DNA of 64,000 nucleotides from Vibrio campbellii CAIM 519 = NBRC 15631 = ATCC 25920 (GTDB taxonomy: Bacteria > Pseudomonadota > Gammaproteobacteria > Enterobacterales > Vibrionaceae): assembly GCF_002163755.1 (NCBI RefSeq), contig NZ_CP015863.1, positions 1,550,001 to 1,614,000 of the forward strand, read 5' to 3'. How positions within the stretch are numbered: the stretch's first letter is position 1; the number at the start of each line of letters is the position of its first letter. Position numbers and translations under genes: made by a program. Positions 55,237-64,000 of this stretch are shown piece after piece. The notes under the pieces were generated by a model. It searched no databases and was not told where the DNA came from. It worked only from the letters and a program-made list of their open reading frames with translations.

Positions 55237-55800
55237 ATGGAAAATTCTAATCAATCACAACAGCCCACATTCCTATCTAAAGGCTGGAAATACTTCGTTA
55301 TCGTTGGTGTTATCATCGCACTAATGGGTATTGGCGCAATGAGTTTGCCCGTACTGGCAGGCGTGACGATCTCAACCATCGTGGGTGCCGTACTCTTGTT
55401 CAGTGGTCTGGTTCAGGCTTACCACACATTCTCCATCAATGTTTGGAAAGACAAGCTTTGGTATGTATTAAGCGCCGTACTGTATATTGTGGGTGGTCTG
55501 TTTGTCTTGTTCAAACCACTGGCGGGCCTTGTCACGATTACCATGTTGATGGTGATTGTGATGATTTTAAACGGTTTGACTCGTATCTTCTTTGGCTTGA
55601 GCAATCGTAGCCTACCAAGTAGCAACGTTATTGTATTCAGTGGCGTAATTTCAGTGCTTATCGGTGGTTACTTTTTCATGTTGCTCGATGATCCTGCATT
55701 CTCAACCACGCTATTGGGCACGTTTGTGGGCATCTCACTACTGATTGAAGGCATCAGCTTCATTTTTATGGGCTTACAAATGAAAAAGCTCTCCCAGTAA
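55237..55800 (+). CDS. HdeD-family membrane protein (DUF308)
   Basis: This 187-residue inner-membrane protein has six hydrophobic segments in three pairs, as in the acid-resistance membrane protein HdeD (DUF308). The family is linked to acid stress, but the mechanism is not known. It is divergent from the MscS gene and followed by a strong terminator. Confidence 0.85.
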   Translation: MENSNQSQQPTFLSKGWKYFVIVGVIIALMGIGAMSLPVLAGVTISTIVGAVLLFSGLVQAYHTFSINVWKDKLWYVLSAVLYIVGGLFVLFKPLAGLVTITMLMVIVMILNGLTRIFFGLSNRSLPSSNVIVFSGVISVLIGGYFFMLLDDPAFSTTLLGTFVGISLLIEGISFIFMGLQMKKLSQ

Positions 55801-55836
55801 AGGCGCTATCTAGCGCTAAAACTTTGTCAAATAGAG

Positions 55837-55866
55837 AATGCCTGCCGATTCGGTGGGCATTTTTTA
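55837..55866 (+). terminator. Terminator after HdeD
   Basis: An 11-bp stem with two G-T pairs (55837-55847 with 55851-55861) around ATT is followed by TTTTT. Confidence 0.82.
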
Positions 55867-55983
55867 TGGACGACTTAAAATCGATCTCAACCTCACATAT
55901 TCACCATTCAAGTCAGGCTCATATCTGAATCTCTCTTACTGTTTAAGTAAAGGTAAAGGTTATTAATAAACAAGGAGAGAACT

Positions 55984-56403
55984 TTGAAACCGATTCAAAC
56001 TGCAGTGATTGCACTTTCATTGGTGTTTAGCTGTGTATGGGCAGACATTCAATCGCCAGACTCAGTAGAGGCTGAAGTGGTATTACAGACTACCACCAGC
56101 TGGGACGGCACTACGTTGCCAGAATACCCAAAAGGCCAATCTGAAGTTACCATTTTGAAAATTACCGTCCCGAAGGGCGTGCAGCTTCCAATGCATCAAC
56201 ATCCTGTTATTAACGCAGGCATTGTGCTGAAAGGGGAAATCACAGTCACGAAACAGGATGAAGAGAAGATCGTGCTGAAAGCCGGAGACGCAATTGCGGA
56301 AGTCGTCGACCAATGGCATTTTGGTGCAAATACGGGTGATGAGCCGACAGAGATTCTGGTCTTTTACGCTGGTGTGAAAGATAAGCCGATAACGGTGAAG
56401 TGA
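55984..56403 (+). CDS. Secreted cupin-domain protein
   Basis: This 139-residue periplasmic protein has a signal peptide (KPIQTAVIALSLVFSCVWA) and a single cupin fold, with histidine ligands in LPMHQHPVINAG and later WHFG. The start is a TTG with an AAGGAG site 8 bases upstream, and no ATG in frame is near. Function is unknown; it could be a small dioxygenase or a metal-binding protein. Confidence 0.8.
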   Translation: MKPIQTAVIALSLVFSCVWADIQSPDSVEAEVVLQTTTSWDGTTLPEYPKGQSEVTILKITVPKGVQLPMHQHPVINAGIVLKGEITVTKQDEEKIVLKAGDAIAEVVDQWHFGANTGDEPTEILVFYAGVKDKPITVK

Positions 56404-56417
56404 AGAACAGCAGAACC

Positions 56418-56447
56418 AAAAGCCCGAGCATAAAAACTCAGGCTTTT
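56418..56447. terminator. Bidirectional terminator
   Basis: An 11-bp stem with one mismatch (56418-56428 with 56437-56447) lies between convergent genes, with A-rich and T-rich flanks. Confidence 0.75.
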
Positions 56448-56468
56448 TGTGTTTCACGTTATAGAGCG

Positions 56469-57371
56469 TTATGACTCACAAGGCTTTGCGTGATTAATAC
56501 TGCGTTTTTGTTTAAATGACATCACCAGTTGCGGAACGAGCGACATCAGGATCATGCCAAGCATCAAGCTGTATTGAACGGGAGTGAAGCTTTCGCCCAT
56601 CAATACTAAGCCAGAAACAATGCCAGCGACTGGGTTTGCGATACCACCGAAGGTAAAGTCCACTACAGACATGCGTTGCAATAGCCATACGTACATGCCG
56701 TAACCAAGCGCAGTGTTGAGTACTATAACCCATAATAAACCACCGACGTTTCTTAATGAGGCGTTGTGCAGGGCATTCACATACGGCTCTGGATTAACGC
56801 TCGCGAAGATGGCTGCGGCGATAGAAAGAATGATGCCGCCTAAGATGAGCTGCCATGTTAGCACCGTCCACCAGTGCATTCTTGTCCCAAGAGACTTAGT
56901 GACGCTACTGCCGATAACGATACACATGATTGCAGATAGCATTGCGATTAAGCCAATGGGGTTAAGTGTGATTGAGCTAGGATCAAACAGGAACCACGCC
57001 AATGCAATGAGCGCTGCGCCACTTATCCCTTGAATCAAACTTGGTTGTCGTTTGTATACTACCCAGCCAAATAGCATCGCGAACACAGGGACAGAAATCA
57101 TGCCGACGCCAGAAATTGCGGAAGGCAAGGTCAACGCCATAACAAAGATGAGTCCGAAGAAAAGGGCGATATTGATCGTGCCGAGTACCAATAAGATCTT
57201 CCAATCTTGTTTCTTTGGTAGTGATGGGTTGATGGCAAGCAACAAAAGGCCAGCCGGCAAAGCTCGCAGTGCGCCAAGTAACACTGGCGGCCAGTCTGGC
57301 AGAGTAAATTGTGTTACGGCGTAGGTGGTGCCCCAAAAGAACGCCGGAATCATCGCGAGTAAAATGTTCAT
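56469..57371 (-). CDS. EamA/DMT-family transporter
   Basis: This 300-residue inner-membrane exporter has ten hydrophobic segments in two EamA repeats, with the early PAFFWGTTYAVTQ segment typical of the drug/metabolite transporter family. The substrate is unknown. It is divergent from a MarR-type regulator, with two operator-like repeats in the shared spacer, so MarR control of this exporter is likely. Confidence 0.87.
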   Translation of the reverse strand: MNILLAMIPAFFWGTTYAVTQFTLPDWPPVLLGALRALPAGLLLLAINPSLPKKQDWKILLVLGTINIALFFGLIFVMALTLPSAISGVGMISVPVFAMLFGWVVYKRQPSLIQGISGAALIALAWFLFDPSSITLNPIGLIAMLSAIMCIVIGSSVTKSLGTRMHWWTVLTWQLILGGIILSIAAAIFASVNPEPYVNALHNASLRNVGGLLWVIVLNTALGYGMYVWLLQRMSVVDFTFGGIANPVAGIVSGLVLMGESFTPVQYSLMLGMILMSLVPQLVMSFKQKRSINHAKPCES

Positions 57372-57377
57372 ATTAAA

Positions 57378-57395
57378 TATCTTTATGTTGAGATA
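57378..57395. promoter_or_regulatory. Operator-like site 1 (EamA-proximal)
   Basis: TATCTTTATGTTGAGATA, an imperfect inverted repeat (TATCT...AGATA), lies 7 bases before the EamA start and matches site 2 at 16 of 18 positions. Its position would block EamA transcription or translation initiation. Confidence 0.7.
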
Positions 57396-57435
57396 ATTTA
57401 TTGTAACGATACGTTTGAAATGACTTTTTGTAAAG

Positions 57436-57453
57436 TATCTTTATGTTAAGATT
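57436..57453. promoter_or_regulatory. Operator-like site 2 (MarR-proximal)
   Basis: TATCTTTATGTTAAGATT, the second copy in the same orientation, lies 39 bases before the marR start. The pair suggests MarR autoregulation and control of the exporter. Confidence 0.7.
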
Positions 57454-57491
57454 AATTTTTAAGTCAGAATGTCTTTGGAGATGAAAGGGTA

Positions 57492-57974
57492 ATGGACGCA
57501 ATTGACAGAGTGGTAAGCCAATGGGCTAAGGAAAAGCCGGAGCTCGACACTGAACCGATGGCGATCATGGGGCGCTTGATGAGAATCGCGAAACACATGG
57601 AGAACCACGTCGCCGAGCTGCACAAACGTTACGATCTCAAAATGGGCGAGTTTGATGTATTAGCAACGCTGCGACGCAGTGGTCCGCCATATCGTTTAAC
57701 GCCATCGGAGCTAATTTCATCCATGATGCTGACGTCCGGTGCTATGACAAATCGGCTAGATAAGCTAGAGAAGAAAGGTCTAATTGCACGTGAGCACAGT
57801 AAAGAAGATCGCCGCAGCGTCACTGTCGAACTCACAGAAAAAGGTTTCGAGCTCATTGACTCACTGATAGAGCAACACCTTCAAGCGCAACATGAGTTGA
57901 TGGGGTCTTTGAGTAGTGCAGAAAAAGGGCAGATTAATCAGGCGTTAAAGCTCTTATTGCCGCAGTATGAGTAA
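57492..57974 (+). CDS. MarR-family regulator
   Basis: This 160-residue regulator has a winged helix-turn-helix near residues 55-115, with the DNA-contacting wing ending in KEDRRSVTVELT, the MarR signature. It probably represses the divergent EamA exporter and itself through the two repeated sites. The inducing ligand is unknown. A terminator follows. Confidence 0.9.
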   Translation: MDAIDRVVSQWAKEKPELDTEPMAIMGRLMRIAKHMENHVAELHKRYDLKMGEFDVLATLRRSGPPYRLTPSELISSMMLTSGAMTNRLDKLEKKGLIAREHSKEDRRSVTVELTEKGFELIDSLIEQHLQAQHELMGSLSSAEKGQINQALKLLLPQYE

Positions 57975-57989
57975 GCTGACGTTCGGAAA

Positions 57990-58015
57990 ATTTAGCCCCT
58001 GAGGAGGGGCTAAAT
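57990..58015. terminator. Terminator after marR
   Basis: A perfect 11-bp stem (57990-58000 with 58005-58015) around GAGG has A-rich and T-containing flanks and lies between convergent genes. Confidence 0.8.
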
Positions 58016-58056
58016 AGTATTGATGCAACAAGTAACTAAAGTCTTGGACAGCAGAA

Positions 58057-58527
58057 CTATTTAACCTTAACTGCATCTGCCATCATTTTGTCTGTCGCAT
58101 TTTCTAGAAGTACAACATTCAAGTTCTCAATATCTTGTCCATTCTTGGCCTCGATTGCCCACATTCCGCCTGTTGCAGGGTCAACAATCAACCAGCCGAT
58201 CAGGCCACCCAAAAGAATATTGCCACCAATGTACCAACCACTTGCTGAAGAAGTTAATGGGATTATTTGGTTCTCGTAGCCAGCAGAAGAAACTTCAAGG
58301 TTGTAATTCGCTCCGTCGAAGAAACCATCAGAGCGTTCTAGATTGTAGAAAAGAGAGCCTTTTGACTGTGCAATGATGGAGCCGTTTGAGGAGAGCAGTT
58401 TGATGTCAGCTGACGAAGGTGTCGCTTTAACTGTCATGTTTTGAGTTGTACCGTTGATGATAGAGCCACAGCCTGTTAACAACAAAGCGCTTAAGGTAGC
58501 GCTCAATAACATTTTGTTTTTGTTCAA
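58057..58527 (-). CDS. Lipoprotein with GSIINGTTQ motif
   Basis: This 156-residue lipoprotein has a signal peptide ending LLTGC (lipobox), then the GSIINGTTQ segment common to small envelope lipoproteins, a PEGA-like beta region and a glycine-rich hydrophobic segment (GGNILLGGLIGWLIV). Function unknown; the outer or inner membrane is its expected location. Confidence 0.8.
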   Translation of the reverse strand: MNKNKMLLSATLSALLLTGCGSIINGTTQNMTVKATPSSADIKLLSSNGSIIAQSKGSLFYNLERSDGFFDGANYNLEVSSAGYENQIIPLTSSASGWYIGGNILLGGLIGWLIVDPATGGMWAIEAKNGQDIENLNVVLLENATDKMMADAVKVK

Positions 58528-58891
58528 AATATAATCTTAATATAGTGGTGTGAAAATTGAGTGCAGATTCTAGATCAATGGATTGGTAATTTCTAATATG
58601 TTTTATATATAAAACTAAATTATAAATACTCCGCACCTATATTGGGAAAAGTGAGATTTGTTTTATTTGAAAGCTATAGGAAACCATGGTGTTATTTCGT
58701 TGATAAATTATATTGGGTTGTAGAGTCTTTATAAGCGATTGTTTATCCCAAAATATTACACTTTCAAATCAGTAACATAGTTTGTGCTTGGTCACAGATA
58801 CTTTGTTTATTATCAATATCTTCAGGCAAAAACTCGCACCTTTAACTCGCACCGACTATATAAATGTTATAGCGATGTTAAAGGTGAAGTT
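58528..58891. other. AT-rich intergenic region
   Basis: Holds the divergent promoters of the lipoprotein and Mpo1-like genes. I see no gene; an extension of the Mpo1 frame to 58784 lacks a ribosome site. Confidence 0.5.
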
Positions 58892-59326
58892 ATGCGTGCA
58901 CTTTCTGAATGGTTAGAAGCCTACGGTGAAAGCCATCAAAACCCAATAAACCAAAAGATTCACAAGGTCGCGGTACCCGGCATCTTTTTATCCGTGGTTG
59001 GCTTGATTTGGTCCATTCCGCAGATTCCTTTATTTGGGTTCAATCTCAACTGGGTATGGGTTGTTGCGCTACCCGCGTGGAACTTTTACTACCGCCTTTC
59101 TCTAAGCGTATTCATTATGATGATTGGCTACACAGTTGCGTGTATCGGCCTGATCTGGTCGATGGACATACTAGGTTGGCCAGTCTTACAGATTTCGATG
59201 CTACTTTTTGGTGTGCTTTGGATTTTCCAGTTTATCGGGCACAAAATCGAAGGGAAGAAACCATCGTTTTTTGAAGACGTTCAGTTTTTACTGATTGGTC
59301 CTATTTGGGTGTTTCGTAAGCAATAA
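58892..59326 (+). CDS. Mpo1-like (DUF962) membrane protein
   Basis: This 144-residue inner-membrane protein belongs to the Mpo1/YGL010w (DUF962) family, recognised by HQNPINQKIHKVAVP near the N-terminus and the C-terminal HKIEGKKPSFFEDVQFLLIGP segment with conserved histidine and acidic residues. Yeast Mpo1 is a fatty-acid alpha-dioxygenase, so a lipid-oxidising role is possible. ATG 58892 follows AAGGTG. About four helices. Confidence 0.87.
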   Translation: MRALSEWLEAYGESHQNPINQKIHKVAVPGIFLSVVGLIWSIPQIPLFGFNLNWVWVVALPAWNFYYRLSLSVFIMMIGYTVACIGLIWSMDILGWPVLQISMLLFGVLWIFQFIGHKIEGKKPSFFEDVQFLLIGPIWVFRKQ

Positions 59327-59400
59327 TGAGATGAGCAAGAAGTTATGGTAATAAGGAGTTGCTAGTCTCCAGATAGTTCCCATTTTTATCGAGATCTATT

Positions 59401-59585
59401 ATGCCTACCGCTCTGTTTGTTTTAGTTTTTGTAAGCGTCATTCCTTATGCACTTGTAGGTCTTGGTGGATATGCCAAGATTCAGCACTCGGTCATCTTGA
59501 TAATCATCATCCACGCTTACAAGAGAGGAAACTTAGTGGACGTGACAAGCTGTATTTATATGCTTTCTCTTGCACTTTGATTTAA
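59401..59585 (+). pseudogene. MAPEG-like membrane protein remnant
   Basis: The first frame (MPTALFVLVFVSVIPYALVG) shows a MAPEG-type first helix with GGYAK; at about 59490 the homology moves to another frame (GHLDNHHPRLQERKLSG), which continues to a stop at 59585. The matching DNHHPR segment is the MAPEG signature. One frameshift, and the last two helices are missing. Confidence 0.65.
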
Positions 59586-59725
59586 ACGACTCGTTTGCAC
59601 AAAGTTATCTTGTGTAGCATTTCGAATTACTAACCTATGTTACCATTTCGCTGGTTTTAGAAGTCCTTTAACGTTGCAAAGAACAACAAAAAAGTCGAAG
59701 CGAACAGTTGTAGTGAGGTAGTCGC

Positions 59726-60274
59726 GTGAGTGCACAAGTTCATTTTCTGGGGCAGTTTGAAGTTGAATTGAAATACAGAGTGAAAGACAAGCGAGCATTT
59801 TTAACCACGCTAAGCAGCCTAAAGCACGAGGTGATGTTCGAAGATAACCAAGAAGCAGATTGGTTTTACGATACACCCGAGCGCAAACTAACCAACGAAA
59901 ACAAAAGCTTGGTGATTCGTGAAATTGAACCATCTGGCATTAAGCTTTGGATTGTGAAAGGACCGGAAGAAGAACGTTGCGAAGCGACAGACATCACCAA
60001 GTCCCAGGCAGCCAAAAGCATGTTGGAGAACATGGGGTATGAGGTGATTCTTCATACTAAGAAGGTTCGCAGCATCTACTTTGTCGGTGAATTCCATATC
60101 ACGCTCGATCACCTTGAAGGCATTGGTTATTTCGCAGAATTCGCGATCATGACTGATGATGAAAGCGCATTAGGACGTTACAAGCAAAAACTAGAGGCTC
60201 TAGCAGGCATGTTTGGTTTGGATGAGTCCAACCGAGAACCGCGCTCTTACAAACAAATATGGACCGCTCAGTAA
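59726..60274 (+). CDS. cyaB: Class IV (CYTH) adenylate cyclase
   Basis: This 182-residue protein has a CYTH fold with the signature ExExK (EVELKYRV, residues 12-16) and the arginine/lysine-rich strands IREIEPSGIKLWIVKGP and KKVRSIYF. Class IV cyclases make cAMP from ATP; related CYTH enzymes hydrolyse triphosphates. The GTG start follows GAGG by 8 bases. It stands alone. Confidence 0.85.
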   Translation: MSAQVHFLGQFEVELKYRVKDKRAFLTTLSSLKHEVMFEDNQEADWFYDTPERKLTNENKSLVIREIEPSGIKLWIVKGPEEERCEATDITKSQAAKSMLENMGYEVILHTKKVRSIYFVGEFHITLDHLEGIGYFAEFAIMTDDESALGRYKQKLEALAGMFGLDESNREPRSYKQIWTAQ

Positions 60275-60412
60275 AATCCCCGCCATTTCTGATTAGTCTA
60301 ATAAGCAACTCCCTCCAATCGCACTATGATTAAAGTAGTGCGAGCTTGGCGTCTCGCATTAACATTCCATTTCGAAAATGATGGTGACAACGTCACTTAA
60401 GCGGAGGGGGAA

Positions 60413-60742
60413 ATGTACAACCGCGAGCACAAATATGTGTATTGGCGAGAAGAACGCAAGAAAGGCAAATGGCACTACATTATGAAGTCTTTCTTGATGA
60501 TTTGCTGTGCGTTGTTGGTTGGCAAGGTAATAGGTTTATTTGTTTTTGGTGAGCTGCATTCATTGAAAGATATCACGCAGCAGTTCCCCGCCGATATTTT
60601 TATCATGATGCTGGTGGGGTTTCCTGTCAGTGTTATTGGTTGGTATCACGAAGAATCGAAGTTTTTCCGAGCATTAAAGCGTCGAGATAAGAAATTTAAA
60701 GCGCATCTGGAGGCTCGTAAAAAAAGAAATAAGCCTACTTAG
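60413..60742 (+). CDS. Small membrane protein of unknown function
   Basis: This 109-residue protein has two hydrophobic helices (about residues 24-45 and 62-80) and a basic tail (LKRRDKKFKAHLEARKKRNK). A strong GGAGGGGG site precedes the ATG. No family is recognised. Confidence 0.68.
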   Translation: MYNREHKYVYWREERKKGKWHYIMKSFLMICCALLVGKVIGLFVFGELHSLKDITQQFPADIFIMMLVGFPVSVIGWYHEESKFFRALKRRDKKFKAHLEARKKRNKPT

Positions 60743-60745
60743 AAC

Positions 60746-60779
60746 AAATGCCGCAAGGTTCGAAATTTGCGGCATTTTT
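60746..60779 (+). terminator. Terminator
   Basis: A perfect 11-bp stem (60746-60756 with 60767-60777) is followed by TT, 4 bases after the small membrane protein. Confidence 0.8.
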
Positions 60780-60938
60780 GATCCTGCCAGTTCGGTATTT
60801 TCCGCTCATAAGGTTGATGTGTGATTTGTATTGAAGGAGTTAGTTCCCAAAGGCTAACCCTAAATGAGTATGAGAATTAACCGGTTGTGTATCCTACACT
60901 TATTGATGTGAAAGCGGTGAATTCGCGCAAGGAAGCAT

Positions 60939-63428
60939 GTGCTCATGGCAAAAAAGCTCTCTAGGTTCAGTCCGAAAGCTCTATTACTCATTTTTATTGG
61001 GATGACTGCGCTCATTTTTGGAGTCATTTCATTGATTGTGTTATCTCAAGAAAGTCAGGCTACAATAAAACAACTCCAAAAGGGGAATGGTCGGTTTGAA
61101 TTGGAGTCGGCCAAGATCTTTATGGAGAAGTACTTAGAGGTAGCGGAAGACCGAATCGTCCTTGCATCCCAATACAGTGGGGTTATTGATGCCTTAGTCG
61201 ACAATGATGTTGAAGGGTTAGCGTTTCAGCTGGAGCGCTTTAAAGGCCAACATCAAACGATGCAATTTGCAGCAAGAGATGTAAACGGTGAGTTGTTGTT
61301 CGAAGACACTTTCCGTCACCCCGCATCTGAACAAGAAGTCGCGATTTTTAATGCGCTTTCTGAGTCTCGACTAAATGAGCGCATCGTGTATCTGCTGCAC
61401 GATGATACTAACCACATCTGCTTAAAGCTTTTTATGCCTCTTGTGAATAACGGTGATTTTGTCGGGATGTTATATGGTGAAACCGCTGTTGACTACGATG
61501 ACTTTTTTGGTTCGTTCGTAACAGGAAGAGAGCGTTGGTATGAACTCAGTCAAACCATCCCACCGCTTCCTGAACTGGCTCACATAACCGAAAAACAGGC
61601 GCAAGACCATCTCTCCCATAGCCATGAGCATGTTCTAACCGCAAGCGCCATCGACCGATGGATCATCAATAAAGAACCCTTGAGCAGAGGTAATTTGCTT
61701 TTGACTCAAGGTGTCAGTAAATCCTTCTTGGACGAACAGTTAACAAACCTTCAAAGCAGTTTGCTAAAGGGCTTAATTGGTGTGCTGATCGTGAGTTCGA
61801 TTATTGTAACATTCATAGGAAAAAGGCTATTTGTTAACCCACACCGTGAACTCGAAAAATCCAAGAGGGAGCTAGAAGGATCAAACTTTCAGTTGAAAGA
61901 AAAAGAGAAGGAGAGCGAGTTATTGGCGACCGTAGTTAAAGCCGCAAGAAATGCCATTGTTATCACAGACCACCACGGAAAGGTTGAATGGGTAAATAAG
62001 GCGTTTGAATCCATGACGGGTTATCAACTCGATGGCATCAAAGGGTTAGCGCCGGGGGCTTTCTTGCAAGGTGCCGATACTTCACCAGATACGATTGCAG
62101 ACATCGGAAAAGCGGTTCGACAGGGTGAGCAAGTTAGGACGGAGATACTCAACTATACGAGAAACAAACAGCCCTATTGGATTGATATCGATATCATCCC
62201 ATTGAGGAATGAGCAAGGTGTTGTTGAGCGTTTTATTGCTATTGAATGCGACATCACAGAAGTAAAACGCTGAGAAAGTGACCTTGAAACCGAGGCATTG
62301 AAGGCAAGGCGCGCCAATGAAGCGAAATCGGCATTTTTAGCAACGATGAGTCATGAAATAAGGACACCGCTTAATGGGCTCTTAGGCATGCTACAAATAT
62401 TGAACGATGACATCCGAGACTTGGAACAGAGGAAAGTGCTGCGACTCGCATTGAACTCGGGTGAACACCTGCTCTCGATTCTCAATGATATCTTAGATTT
62501 AGCCAAGGTAGAAAGTGATGCGCTTGCACTCGATATTCATCCTTTCAAAATGGCCGACATCATTACTCCGGTGGAAGTGACTTACCAGGGATTGTGCTCA
62601 GAGAAAGGCATTGTGTTTAACGTGGATAACCACTGCAGTGATGGCTGCTACTATTGTGGTGATTCTGTGCGTATTCGACAGGTCTTGCTCAATCTTGTCG
62701 GCAATGCGCTCAAGTTTACTAAGACTGGTCATATTAACGTTTGCATCAAAGCGCTAGAGTCACCTTTCGTCGAATTTTGCGTAGAAGATTCCGGTATCGG
62801 TATTCCTCAAGATCGGATGGATTCTATTTTTAATGAATTTGAACAAGCGGAAGTGTCGACGACTCGGCAGTATGGTGGCACCGGATTGGGCTTAGCGATT
62901 TGTCAAAAACTAGTGACTCTTATGAATGGCCAAATCAGTGTTGAGAGTGGGTTAGGAAAGGGAAGCCAGTTCCGCTTTGTGATTAGCTTACCAAGTTATT
63001 TAGGCGAGGTAATTGAAGAGAAAACAGAGGACGTGAAGGGTAAAGATCTCTCGACCATTAACGCGCTGATTACGGATGACAATCGGATGAATCAAATCAT
63101 CGCGAAAGTCTTTTTGGATAAGTTAGGGGCGAAAAGTCACACATGCAGCAGTGGACAAGAAGCACTGAACTTGTTGAACGAGCAGCCTTTCAATCTAATC
63201 ATTATTGATAACCATATGCCAGAAATGAGTGGTATTGAGGTTGTTAAGCTAATACGCGAACAAGGGTTAGATGATATCGTGATCTTCGGATGGACTGCGG
63301 ATGTGATGCAACAATCGACACAATCTTTTATCGATGCAGGTGCTGATGAAGTTCTTGCCAAACCACTCATCAAAAAGGATCTCATAGATGCTTTGTCTCG
63401 GCATTTACCTAACGCGTCAACAGAATAA
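60939..63428 (+). pseudogene. Hybrid sensor histidine kinase split by an in-frame TGA
   Basis: One continuous frame is cut by TGA at 62271-62273. Before it: a first helix (~12-35), a long periplasmic sensor (double-Cache-like, 36-275), a second helix, and a PAS domain (ITDHHGKVEWVNKAFESMTGY). After it, in the same frame: coiled coil, the phosphoacceptor MSHEIRTPLNG, ATP-binding NLVGNALKF, DSGIGI and GGTGLGLAI, then a receiver with DDN, the phosphorylated Asp in IIDNHMPEMSG and LAKPL. The expected product is about 829 residues. The TGA lies between PAS and kinase helices, where a sense codon (probably CGA or GGA) is expected. Signal unknown. Confidence 0.85.
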
Positions 63429-63598
63429 GCGTCTCATTTTTGTCTGTTAAGAAACAATACATCATCGGTAAAAACGTGCCTTGGGATCATCACTTCACCC
63501 TACTATAAAGTAAAGTACGAATTTCATGACTTCTGGCAAGCATTTCTATTCTTACTCTGCTAAATCCCAACCAAGAACATCCCTTCACAGGAATAAAA

Positions 63599-64000
63599 AT
63601 GGATATGAAAACCATAGTGCACAGCCAAAAAGTGTACTTCTGCAATGATGAGGAGTTGGCGGCAATGCAAACCCAATGTCTGTAAACCTTATACGATTAC
63701 AATCACATCCGTCCCTCAGAGCCAGAAAAGCGGGACGAGATACTCGGGCGTCTTCTCACGCCTGGAGTTGAGAGTTGCTACATCTAACCGCCTTTTAGGG
63801 CGAACTGGGGATGTCACACGTACCCTCGGTGATAATGTTTACGCAAACTTCAATCTCACTTTGGTTGACGATACTTAAATCTACAATGGGGATAGCGTAA
63901 TGATTGGACCGAATGTGACTATAGCGACGGCTGGGCACCCAATCGCTCCTGATTTGAGACGAGATGTCGCTCAGTTCAACATACCAGTTCGAATCGGAGA
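63599..64000 (+). pseudogene. Galactoside/maltose O-acetyltransferase remnant (runs off window)
   Basis: The start (MDMKTIVHSQKVYF) after AGGA and later segments (YDYNHIRPSEPEKRDEIL, YANFNLTLVDD, MIGPNVTIATAGHP) match the LacA/Maa hexapeptide-repeat acetyltransferases. TAA stops at 63683 and 63785, a frameshift at about 63815-63830 and TAA at 63876 destroy it. The remaining part lies beyond the window. Confidence 0.82.

Noticed and set aside
1..64000. CRISPR arrays, prophage or integron modules, rRNA genes
   Set aside because: No regular repeat-spacer pattern, no phage structural genes, no integrase or attC array, no rRNA sequence seen on reading both strands.

Overview
The window reads as part of a Vibrio chromosome, probably a Harveyi-clade species. 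The basis is gene content and order: rlmF beside a YgjP-like peptidase, an hpd-hmgA-fahA-maiA tyrosine operon, tRNA-Val(GAC) genes, a GbpA-like chitin-active LPMO and a proteorhodopsin-retinal operon. The species is an inference from protein resemblance, not from a search.

Layout. Positions 1-12.1 kb are ordinary core genes: the end of a cobalamin block (cobU, cobC), an M3 oligoendopeptidase, astE, the B12 importer genes btuC and btuD, an LprI-like protein, a MazG-like hydrolase, DUF1415, an MFS exporter with a divergent LysR regulator, a glutaredoxin, a YgjP-like peptidase and rlmF. From 12.1 to 25.3 kb lies an AT-rich accessory block. It is dominated by proteins with Sec-type signal peptides: a 323-residue unknown, a 2310-residue TcdA/TcdB-type pore-forming toxin with an embedded papain-like (C58-type) Cys-His-Asp triad, a two-gene operon whose second product carries a deaminase-like DAE/PCxxC zinc motif, and a 602-residue unknown with a probable beta-sandwich. 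A cytosolic ASCH-domain protein sits inside the block. This secreted-effector block is the best candidate for an undescribed system.

Positions 25.98-32.26 kb hold a compact light-energy operon: proteorhodopsin, then crtE, crtI, crtB, crtY and blh with overlapping reading frames. It runs from GGPP through lycopene and beta-carotene to retinal, which joins the opsin lysine. The opsin has the proton-pump residues and a green-type leucine. Next come a polysaccharide deacetylase and an FkbH-like HAD protein with an unusual N-terminal cysteine cluster.

Positions 35.9-45 kb return to core-type genes: an M20 peptidase, a TetR regulator divergent from the complete tyrosine catabolic operon (with a TyrR-like box upstream), a DUF2726 protein and an esterase. 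Two tRNA-Val(GAC) genes at 45.0-45.2 kb are followed by a decayed zone with a perfect 40-bp palindrome, a broken IS110-family transposase and a broken LysE-type exporter. Then come a YceK-like lipoprotein, a long gene-poor AT-rich stretch, the LPMO, an acyl-CoA ligase, an accessory HU protein, a MscS-type channel, HdeD, a cupin, a divergent EamA/MarR pair with repeated operator-like sites, and small membrane and lipoprotein genes. Several genes near the end are broken: a MAPEG-like remnant, a hybrid sensor kinase split by one in-frame TGA, and a galactoside-acetyltransferase-like pseudogene running off the window.

In long stretches not listed I saw no convincing gene. Functional calls rest on motifs and recalled family features; no database search was run.
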